Part shown: positions 1-5,845 of the stretch, piece after piece
How the letters are laid out: the number at the start of each line of letters is the position of its first letter
How positions within the stretch are numbered: the stretch's first letter is position 1
Source of the DNA: Bordetella parapertussis
Lineage (GTDB): Bacteria > Pseudomonadota > Gammaproteobacteria > Burkholderiales > Burkholderiaceae_C
Reading direction: 5' to 3'
Length of the DNA: 10,771 nucleotides
Assembly (NCBI GenBank): GCA_945907335.1
Contig: CAMDSU010000047.1
Location: 1-10,771, forward strand
Position numbers and translations under genes: made by a program
Notes under the pieces: generated by a model
The model's database searches: none
What the model saw: the letters and a program-made list of their open reading frames with translations, nothing else
Told to the model about the DNA's origin: nothing

Positions 1-483
1 AATCATCGCGGTGACTTGGTCTAAGGATTGCTGAATGCGCAACACATCATCCGCATTACCTTTGGCAAAGTCCACACCGGCCTGGTAAATACTGGCCAAA
101 TGGTGCATGGGCAACCAAGACTCGAGCGAACCACGCGGGGTGGGAATCATGCGGTTGTTGGTCGGTACACCTGCGGTGCCAGCCTTGCCATGTTTATAGC
201 CTTCCATGAACACCTGCTCAATATGCTGGCGTAACACGGGTTCGTAATGCGGTTTGAGGGTGCCCACAAATTTGGCGTCCACACCCGGCACCGGAATGCC
301 GCTCATGGCGTCCCACAGGCTTTTACCGGACAACTCGCCAAACAAACCGTCGTTATAGGTTTGCGGCATGTCAGGCTTGGCATAGCTTTGGTAGATCACA
401 TTGACCTTGTCGATGATGTAGAGCACCAGGATAAATACCAGCAACAAACCCCAGGCAAAGAAAAGTTGAAAAAAGCTGTTCAT
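1..483 (-). CDS. Unrecognised single-pass membrane protein coupled to fliA (3' end outside window)
   Basis: The minus-strand frame is open from an ATG at 483-481 to the left edge: 161 codons without a stop. The start is well supported: AGGAGG at 494-489 lies 5 nt upstream, and the ATG overlaps the fliA stop as ATGA (483-480), so translational coupling is likely. Residues about 4-24 (FQLFFAWGLLLVFILVLYII) form one hydrophobic helix preceded by almost no N-terminal residues and followed by Asp-Lys, so it looks like an uncleaved signal anchor. The remainder is soluble and mixed, with Pro/Gly-rich stretches around residues 38-75 and 104-118 and a probably helical part at 80-100 and 126-160. I do not recognise the family. 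Being last in view in an flhA-flhF-flhG-fliA operon suggests a role in flagellar assembly, motility or its control, but that is inference from position only. The C-terminus is not visible. Confidence 0.85.
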   Translation of the reverse strand, partial: MNSFFQLFFAWGLLLVFILVLYIIDKVNVIYQSYAKPDMPQTYNDGLFGELSGKSLWDAMSGIPVPGVDAKFVGTLKPHYEPVLRQHIEQVFMEGYKHGKAGTAGVPTNNRMIPTPRGSLESWLPMHHLASIYQAGVDFAKGNADDVLRIQQSLDQVTAMI

Positions 484-1235
484 GCTGCCCTCCTGCCTGC
501 TTTATCAGAGGTGTGTCCTTCCACTTGCAAGGTGCCGCGCAATTTTTTCACCACGGCAGACAAAATTTGGCTGACGCGGGATTCACTGACTTCAAGCACT
601 TCACCAATTTCTTTCAAATTCAATTCTTCGACGTAATAGAGTTGCATCACCAGTTGCTCGCGCTCTGGCAATTGGGCAATCGCATCTGTCACGGCTTGCA
701 TGAATTCAGCTTCTTCCACGATCACATCTGGCTGGTGTGAGGCGTCATCGGCAATGCTCATGACTTCTTCGGTGACCACTTCCAGCGAGTAGGTTTCAAA
801 GCGTCTGGCCTTGCCCCGTTCTTTTTGGAAGTCTTCCAAATCTTTGCCCATGTACTCGGCAATTTCAGCTTGGGTAGGCGCACGGCCCAGTTCAGCCGAC
901 AAGGCATGCAAGGTTTCGTTGTGTTCTTTGTTAAATGCCACGGCCGAGCGCGGCAAGAACGACAAGCGTCTGACCTCGTCCAGCATGGCACCGCGCACAC
1001 GGCTATGGGCAAAGTTTTCAAAGTCCACGCCTTTGGTGGCGTCAAACACACGGGAAGCTTCTAGCAATCCCATCATGCCGACTTGAATCAGTTCATCCAG
1101 TTCCATATAGGCAGGAACGCGTGCTTTCAAATGCAAGGCGACGCGCTTGACCAAACCTAAATGGTTGAGCACCAGTTCTTCGCCTTGCGGCCTGGCCTGG
1201 CTGTACATCTGCATGGGGGTCAAAGTACGCATCAT
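480..1235 (-). CDS. fliA: Flagellar sigma factor sigma-28 (FliA)
   Basis: This 251-residue protein is an RNA polymerase sigma factor of the FliA type, which directs late flagellar genes (flagellin, chemotaxis, motor) and is normally held by anti-sigma FlgM until the hook is complete. Region 2 spans roughly residues 18-92, with LDELIQVGMMGLLEA followed by the RVRGAMLDEVRR segment typical of FliA. Region 3 (about 93-150) has PRS and the LGRAPTQAEIAEYMG helix. Region 4 (about 185-235) ends in a helix-turn-helix around LKEIGEVLEVSESRVSQIL. Length is close to the usual 235-250. The ATG overlaps the flhG stop by 4 nt (1232-1235); codon 2 is also ATG, so initiation one codon later is possible. No strong Shine-Dalgarno is seen, consistent with coupling to flhG translation. 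Lying in the leftward flhA block, it should be transcribed from the sigma-54 promoter upstream of flhA. Confidence 0.95.
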   Translation of the reverse strand: MMRTLTPMQMYSQARPQGEELVLNHLGLVKRVALHLKARVPAYMELDELIQVGMMGLLEASRVFDATKGVDFENFAHSRVRGAMLDEVRRLSFLPRSAVAFNKEHNETLHALSAELGRAPTQAEIAEYMGKDLEDFQKERGKARRFETYSLEVVTEEVMSIADDASHQPDVIVEEAEFMQAVTDAIAQLPEREQLVMQLYYVEELNLKEIGEVLEVSESRVSQILSAVVKKLRGTLQVEGHTSDKAGRRAA

Positions 1236-2056
1236 TGATTCGCACTGCTTTTCAGCAGGCGCTCCATGAAAAATTGCAAACCACCCGACGGGTGATCAAT
1301 GGGTCTGAGCTGAGTGCATAACTCAGCCAGTCTGCGAAAGTCGCGGGCAGCAGCAGTACCGGGTGCCAACTCCATGACCGATTGGTATTTTTTGAGTGCA
1401 GCCAGCACCATTTCATCCCGCTCAATGGCCGTGAGATAGTGGATGGATTCGTTCAGAAAACGCATGCAGACATCGTTCAAACGCTGGTAGAGCTTCCAAC
1501 CTTGCGTTTGTGTGTCGACCAAATTGGGAATCAGGTAGATCTCGTCCAATTGCATTTCCTGCGACATCACTTTGATCGTGCCGTACGCATCTGCAATGGA
1601 GGAAGGGTCATCTTGCACCACCACAAAGCGGCGATGGCAGGCAGACAAGAAAGCCAGCACGGACGGTGAAATACCTGCGGCAACGTCAACTATCAAGTAG
1701 TCAACGCTTTTGCCCAAATTGCTGAACGCTTGCACGATGCTGGCCGCCTGAATATGACTGAGTGCAGCCAACTCTTGCATGCCCGATGCGCCAGGAATCA
1801 GTTGTATGCCTTGGCGGGTTTTGAGGGTGATTTCTTCCAGCGTTTTTTGACCCGCCAGAAAATGGCTGAGGTTGTATTCGGCGCGTGCACCCAACGCAAT
1901 TTGTGCGTTGGCCAGGCCCAGGTCGGCGTCAAACAACATGACATCGTGGCCACGCTGCGCCAAAGCCACGGCGAGGTTGATCGCCACAGTGGTTTTGCCT
2001 ACCCCGCCCTTGCCGCTGGCAATGCCGATGACCTCGGTGGTTTTAAGCTTGCTCAT
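1232..2056 (-). CDS. flhG: MinD-like ATPase controlling flagellar number (FlhG/FleN)
   Basis: The 274-residue product belongs to the ParA/MinD P-loop ATPases of the FlhG/FleN/YlxH branch, which limit flagellar number and act with FlhF and C-ring components. Visible motifs are the deviant Walker A KGGVGKT (residues 16-22, with the signature Lys16), DADLGLAN (43-50), the switch II/Walker B segment VDVAAGIS (123-130) and DDPSSIADAY (149-158), which is typical of this branch. The C-terminus (GGLQFFMERLLK, about 258-269) could form an amphipathic membrane-targeting helix. The start is firm: AGGGG lies about 6 nt upstream and an in-frame TAA sits at 2062-2060, only two codons before the ATG, so the N-terminus cannot be extended. 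As a result only about 7 residues precede the first beta strand, with no DQAxxLR motif. The gene overlaps the end of flhF by 14 nt and the start of fliA by 4 nt. Confidence 0.94.
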   Translation of the reverse strand: MSKLKTTEVIGIASGKGGVGKTTVAINLAVALAQRGHDVMLFDADLGLANAQIALGARAEYNLSHFLAGQKTLEEITLKTRQGIQLIPGASGMQELAALSHIQAASIVQAFSNLGKSVDYLIVDVAAGISPSVLAFLSACHRRFVVVQDDPSSIADAYGTIKVMSQEMQLDEIYLIPNLVDTQTQGWKLYQRLNDVCMRFLNESIHYLTAIERDEMVLAALKKYQSVMELAPGTAAARDFRRLAELCTQLRPIDHPSGGLQFFMERLLKSSANQ

Positions 2057-3494
2057 GCGTTACCCCTGTGTGCTGTGCCGCCAATCGGCTGATTCTGGCA
2101 GATGCCATGGCCATGGTGCTGCGAAAATCTTCTTGTGTGCTGTCAATTTGGTGTGCGGTCAACTGTGTCAGTGCAAGACCGACCAGTTCTTCGACATGCA
2201 ATTGACGGCTGCAGTCACCTGTGCGCTCACCTCGGCTGACATGGCTGACGCCAACATGGCCTTCGGTGAGCACTTGAATGAGTGACCACGGTTGTGTGGC
2301 TTCATCGAGTTTGCTGACCATCAGACTTTGCCACTGTATGCCTTGCGTGGAGAGCAAGCGACGCAACAGTGATTGCGAAGCATCTGCGGGCACAACCACA
2401 TGGAACTGTGCACTGGCTGCAATGCCAGCAATTTCTGCTACGCGCTCTGCCATTTGCACCCCGGGGGTGTCAATCACGATGCATTTGCGGTGGCCGTGTT
2501 CTTCCAACAGCAGTTTCAACATGGTGATGTTGGTGGCGCGAAAGCAATCCACACCAGACTGTGCGCTGAGTAATTGGGTTTGGTTCCAGGCACCGGCGCG
2601 TTGGTCGCTGAAACTGATCACCGCCACTTGTTCGCTGCCAAGGCTGACACTGGCGTGCTGCGCCATGCGTGCCACCATCAAAGATTTGCCAGAACCCGAG
2701 GGTCCCGCCAACACATGGATACCTGTATCTGACACAGACACATGGGTTTGCTGCATGGAATGGCACAACTGGCGGCGAATTTCTTCGAGCGCCGGTTCGG
2801 TATCTTCAAAACTTTGGATGCTGTCAATCAACAAAGCCCGTAATGCCACTGGGATGGCGGCTTCTTGCAGGGCATTGCGAAGCGGATGCAAATTGCGCGA
2901 CAGGCCGGCACCTTGCCAAGCCATTTGCTGGCTGAGCTTGAATTCTTTGCGCAACACGGCCAGCTCTTCGCGCACCATGTCGACAATTTCTCGGCTGCGC
3001 ATCTTGTCGCGTTCTTCTTGCGCGGCCAGTAATTTTTCAGCGGAAACTGTATCCACAGCGACCACAGAGGATTGACTGACTGCATTTACTGTGGCCTTTT
3101 CTGTTGCCGTGTCTTTGGCTTTCCCAGTTGTTATTTCTTCCACGGACTGCGCTTTTAACTGGGCCGCTGGTACAAATCCATCTGACGAAGCGGCTTTAGC
3201 AGGTTTGTTTTGACGTTTTTGACGACCTATGGTGTCGTCCAACACTTGACCAAAACTGGCAGGTGTTGCATCCATCATGGGGTTGTCTGACAACACATAT
3301 GTTTTTTCGGTCGGCACAAAGATTTCTGCCACCGCTGTTTCTGCGTCCAAAGGCGCCACATCTACCGCCACGATCAATTCGGTTTGCCCGCGGACTTTGC
3401 TGCTGGAGATGACGAGCACGTCAGGTCCATACAAAGCCACGGCCTTTTCGTTAGCGGCTCGGGTATCGCGTGCCAGAATTCTTTTGAGTTCCAT
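2043..3494 (-). CDS. flhF: Diverged SRP-type GTPase for flagellar placement (FlhF)
   Basis: This 483-residue protein has the FlhF layout. The N-terminal B domain (about 1-45, starting MELKRILARDTRAANEKAVA with LYGPDVLVIS) is followed by a low-complexity linker (about 50-150), a helical N domain (about 155-250) and an SRP-type G domain (about 258-445). FlhF GTPases mark the flagellated pole and recruit early basal-body parts. The nucleotide motifs are present but altered: P-loop GPSGSGKS (264-271) instead of the usual GKTTT form, DTPGV (342-346) instead of DTAGR, and SKLDEA (394-399) for TKLDE. The usual DTYRxxAxEQL stretch reads SDQRAGAWNQTQLL (296-309), and the closing SNGQxVPEDL-like segment is barely recognisable near 419-437. 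Reduced or altered GTPase activity is therefore possible. It lies 33 nt after flhA and overlaps flhG by 14 nt. The RBS is weak (GAGA about 7 nt upstream of the ATG). Confidence 0.9.
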   Translation of the reverse strand: MELKRILARDTRAANEKAVALYGPDVLVISSSKVRGQTELIVAVDVAPLDAETAVAEIFVPTEKTYVLSDNPMMDATPASFGQVLDDTIGRQKRQNKPAKAASSDGFVPAAQLKAQSVEEITTGKAKDTATEKATVNAVSQSSVVAVDTVSAEKLLAAQEERDKMRSREIVDMVREELAVLRKEFKLSQQMAWQGAGLSRNLHPLRNALQEAAIPVALRALLIDSIQSFEDTEPALEEIRRQLCHSMQQTHVSVSDTGIHVLAGPSGSGKSLMVARMAQHASVSLGSEQVAVISFSDQRAGAWNQTQLLSAQSGVDCFRATNITMLKLLLEEHGHRKCIVIDTPGVQMAERVAEIAGIAASAQFHVVVPADASQSLLRRLLSTQGIQWQSLMVSKLDEATQPWSLIQVLTEGHVGVSHVSRGERTGDCSRQLHVEELVGLALTQLTAHQIDSTQEDFRSTMAMASARISRLAAQHTGVTHEQA

Positions 3495-3527
3495 GGTATT
3501 TCTCGCAGGTCAGTGTTTTTATGTCAA

Positions 3528-5630
3528 TCAAGTCCGGTTCAGGGCATTCACTGTGTGAATCACCTTGACAGCCTGGTCATCAGGAATTTCGCTGTATGAC
3601 AGCACGGTCAAATCGTTCACGCGGAATCGCACCGCTTTGGACAACCAGCCGCGAATCAGTGGCGACACCACCAATACCGCTGCATGTCCTTCTTCTTCCA
3701 TGGCGCGTGAGCCTTGGCGCAATGAATTGAACAGGTTTTCTGCCAAATTGGGTTCGAGCACCACCGGTTGGCCGGGCTGGCTTTGCTGCAACACGTTATG
3801 CAACAGTTGTTCCAAGCTAGGCTCAAGTGTCATCACAGACAAATTGTTCGATTCATCTACCAGCGCTTGCATGATCATGCGACCGAGTTTGGGGCGCACA
3901 GAGGCCGCCAGTTGCTCGGGGTCGGTGCTGCGGGCAGCGGCTTCGGTCAAAGTTTCCACAATAGAACGCATGTCGCGGATGGAAACGCCCTCGCCCAGCA
4001 ACTGCTGCAGCACGCGGGTGACCACACCCAGGCTGAGTTTGCCCGGCACGAGTTCTTCGACCAATTTCGGCGATTTGGCAGACAGCTTGTCAAGCAATTG
4101 CTGCACTTCATCATGGCTCAACAAATCTGCTGAGTTCTCACGCAGTACTTTGTTCAAATGGGTAGCGATGGCGGTGCTGGCGTCAACCACGGTATAGCCC
4201 AATGTGCGAGCCACATCGCGTTGCGATGGTTCAATCCACACAGCCTCTAAGCCAAACGCGGGTTCGCGTGTCGGGGTGCCTTGCAATTCGCCATACACCT
4301 GACCGGGGTTGATCGCGAGTTCACGACCTACTTTGATCTCGCCTTTGCCACGCACCACGCCTTTCAAGACGATGTTGTAGCTGTCGGGGTCGATGTTCAA
4401 GTCATCGCGAATACGCACCGGTTGCACCAAAAAGCCCAACTCTGCCGACAATTTTTTGCGCACACCTTTGACACGGCTCATCAATTCACCGCCGGTTTCA
4501 GGGTTGACCAAGGGAATCAGGCCATAGCCAATTTCCAGACCGATCAAATCGACTTGGTCGACATCGTCCCAGTCCAAGTCTTTGGAAGCTTCGGACGTAG
4601 CGGCGGCTTGCGCCACGGCTTCTTGCGTGGCTTCTTCTTCCACTTCATTTTTGATCACCAACAAGCCCAGCCCCGCGGTGGCAGCAGCCAAGCTGATGAA
4701 CATCAAATGCGGCATGCCGGGCACCAGTCCCAATATGACCAAAATAATGGCAGAAATAAACAGCGCAGACGGATTGGCCAATTGCGAACCGGCTTGCTCT
4801 GTGATCGATTCACTCGTGGTGACTCGCGTGACGATGATGGCGGTGGCCAATGACAACAGCAACGCAGGGATTTGCGCGACCAGACCGTCACCAATGGTCA
4901 GCAATGTGTAAATTTTTCCCGCCTCAGACACAGACAGGTCATGCTGGATCACACCAATCGCCAAACCACCGACCAGGTTGATCAACAGAATCAGCAAACC
5001 AGCGATGGCGTCACCGCTGACAAATTTAGAAGCACCGTCCATGGCACCAAAGAAATCTGACTCTTGGGCCAACTCTTCGCGGCGTTTTTTGGCGGTGGCT
5101 TGGTCGATCACACCGGCGTTCAAATCCGCGTCAATCGACATTTGTTTGCCAGGCATGGCGTCCAAGGTGAAACGGGCATTCACTTCAGATACCCGGCCCG
5201 CACCTTTGGTCACCACAATAAAGTTGATGATCATCAAAATCGCAAAAATGATGAAACCCACCACATAATTTCCAGCAATCACGAATTCGCCAAAGGCCGC
5301 CACCACTTTGCCAGCGGCTTCGTGGCCGGTATGCCCTTCCACCAAAATGATTCGGGTGGACGCCACGTTCAACGCCAAACGCAACATGGTGGCAAACAAC
5401 AACACGGTGGGAAATGAGGAAAATTCCAACGGTTTGCGGGTGTTGATGGCAATCATGATGATCACCAAGCTCGCCACAATATTGAAAGTAAACAAAAAAT
5501 CCAACAAGATGGGCGGCAATGGCAGCACCAACATGGCCATGATCAACAACACCAGCACGGGAATTCCCAGACCGGTGTAGTCAAACTTGGCCAAGTTCTG
5601 TCGAATCGTTGACAGGCTCAAAGTGCTCAT
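3528..5630 (-). CDS. flhA: Flagellar type III export gate protein FlhA
   Basis: FlhA is the large integral-membrane subunit of the flagellar export gate. It uses the proton gradient to drive secretion and docks chaperone-substrate complexes through its cytoplasmic domain. The 700-residue length is normal. Residues about 20-325 hold around eight membrane segments, for example IPVLVLLIMAMLVLPL near 23 and FIIFAILMIINFIVV near 126. The FHIPEP-family cytoplasmic loop is intact, with NARFTLDAMPGKQMSIDAD at 151-169, Lys202 and Asp207 in ASKFVSGDAIAG, and IQHDLSVSEAGKIYTLLTIGDGL at 228-250. An acidic, Ala-rich linker (330-358) leads to the cytoplasmic domain (about 360-690), including SPLIRGWLSKAVRF near the end. 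The ATG at 5630 has GAGA about 8 nt upstream. It is the first gene of the leftward operon and sits behind the sigma-54 promoter. flhB, commonly its upstream neighbour, is absent here. Confidence 0.97.
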   Translation of the reverse strand: MSTLSLSTIRQNLAKFDYTGLGIPVLVLLIMAMLVLPLPPILLDFLFTFNIVASLVIIMIAINTRKPLEFSSFPTVLLFATMLRLALNVASTRIILVEGHTGHEAAGKVVAAFGEFVIAGNYVVGFIIFAILMIINFIVVTKGAGRVSEVNARFTLDAMPGKQMSIDADLNAGVIDQATAKKRREELAQESDFFGAMDGASKFVSGDAIAGLLILLINLVGGLAIGVIQHDLSVSEAGKIYTLLTIGDGLVAQIPALLLSLATAIIVTRVTTSESITEQAGSQLANPSALFISAIILVILGLVPGMPHLMFISLAAATAGLGLLVIKNEVEEEATQEAVAQAAATSEASKDLDWDDVDQVDLIGLEIGYGLIPLVNPETGGELMSRVKGVRKKLSAELGFLVQPVRIRDDLNIDPDSYNIVLKGVVRGKGEIKVGRELAINPGQVYGELQGTPTREPAFGLEAVWIEPSQRDVARTLGYTVVDASTAIATHLNKVLRENSADLLSHDEVQQLLDKLSAKSPKLVEELVPGKLSLGVVTRVLQQLLGEGVSIRDMRSIVETLTEAAARSTDPEQLAASVRPKLGRMIMQALVDESNNLSVMTLEPSLEQLLHNVLQQSQPGQPVVLEPNLAENLFNSLRQGSRAMEEEGHAAVLVVSPLIRGWLSKAVRFRVNDLTVLSYSEIPDDQAVKVIHTVNALNRT

Positions 5631-5671
5631 TGTGGCTTTTCTCTTGTTTTTGAAACGTTAAGAATTCATTT

Positions 5672-5690
5672 GTTCTGGTTTTTTCAGAAC
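5672..5690 (-). other. Stem-loop at the 5' end of the predicted flhA transcript
   Basis: On the minus strand, GTTCTG and CAGAAC (5690-5685 and 5677-5672) pair perfectly around a 7-nt A-rich loop (AAAAAAC). With transcription predicted to start near 5694, the hairpin would occupy about nucleotides 5-23 of the mRNA. A 5'-terminal stem could protect the long operon mRNA from 5'-end-dependent decay. It does not cover the flhA ribosome-binding site, and no T-run follows in the transcribed direction, so it is not a terminator. Confidence 0.45.
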
Positions 5691-5703
5691 CATCGAACAT
5701 GTG

Positions 5704-5720
5704 AAGCAATGGATGTGCCA
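5704..5720 (-). promoter_or_regulatory. Sigma-54 (-24/-12) promoter for the flhA-flhF-flhG-fliA operon
   Basis: Read on the minus strand, the sequence is TGGCACATCCATTGCTT, which matches the sigma-54 consensus TGGCACG-N4-TTGCW at every position except the weakly conserved G after TGGCAC. The invariant GG (5719-5718) and GC (5707-5706) have the exact required spacing. Taking the C at 5706 as -12, transcription would start near 5694, giving a leader of about 63 nt before the flhA ATG. A promoter of this kind needs an AAA+ enhancer-binding activator such as FleQ/FlrA or FleR/FlrC; none is encoded in the window. Confidence 0.85.
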
Positions 5721-5740
5721 ACCCTTGTTATGTGTTGGCA
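5716..5740. repeat. Inverted repeat TGCCAAC-N11-GTTGGCA overlapping the sigma-54 -24 element
   Basis: Perfect 7-bp arms lie at 5716-5722 and 5734-5740, separated by 11 bp. The left arm includes the GG of the flhA -24 box, read on the other strand. The centre-to-centre spacing of the arms (18 bp) would place them on roughly the same side of the helix after about two turns, which suits a dimeric DNA-binding protein. It may be an operator competing with sigma-54, or a chance consequence of two TTGGCA words. Confidence 0.5.
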
Positions 5741-5762
5741 GACCCGCCCCCAAGATCACGGC

Positions 5763-5786
5763 AGCTTGTACTGGCAGCGGCAAGCT
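5763..5786. repeat. Inverted repeat AGCTTG-N12-CAAGCT upstream of the flhA promoter
   Basis: Six-bp perfect arms lie at 5763-5768 and 5781-5786. The element is about 43 bp upstream of the flhA -24 box and about 60 bp before the fliK start, so it could serve either gene as an activator site. The arms are short, so chance occurrence is possible. It does not match an activator consensus I can name. Confidence 0.3.
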
Positions 5787-5845
5787 ATTTCCAGTCACGG
5801 TTCTTGCTTAGTAGAAGCTATCTTCAAAGAAACCACTGAACGGAT

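Larger units (their letters stand above)
5631..5845. promoter_or_regulatory. Divergent regulatory region between flhA and fliK
   Basis: This 215-bp gap separates the leftward flhA operon from the rightward fliK operon and contains no convincing coding frame. It holds, from left to right, the flhA leader with a hairpin (5672-5690), a sigma-54 promoter for flhA (5704-5720), a dyad overlapping its -24 box (5716-5740) and a second inverted repeat (5763-5786). A smaller palindrome-like GCTTAGTAGAAGC lies near 5806-5818. I found no good sigma-70, sigma-28 or sigma-54 match pointing toward fliK, although fliK must have a promoter here or be transcribed from farther away. Confidence 0.8.

Noticed and set aside
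28..636. Plus-strand open frames opposite the unknown gene and fliA
   Set aside because: They have no family features or ribosome-binding sites and lie opposite genes with clear identity or a strong start signal.
2278..3075. 265-codon plus-strand open frame inside flhF
   Set aside because: It is Cys/Ser/Trp-rich with no domain, and lies entirely opposite recognisable FlhF motifs, so it is a shadow frame.
4281..4853. 190-codon plus-strand open frame inside flhA
   Set aside because: It is His/Gln-rich antisense translation of the conserved FlhA coding sequence.
5736..5751. Plus-strand TGGCAGACCCGCCCCC as a second sigma-54 promoter
   Set aside because: It has a -24-like half, but the -12 position is all C with no TTGC.
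5771..5785. Plus-strand TGGCAGCGGCAAGCT as a sigma-54 promoter for fliK
   Set aside because: GG and GC are separated by 9 bp and not the required 10, and the -12 half lacks TT before GC.
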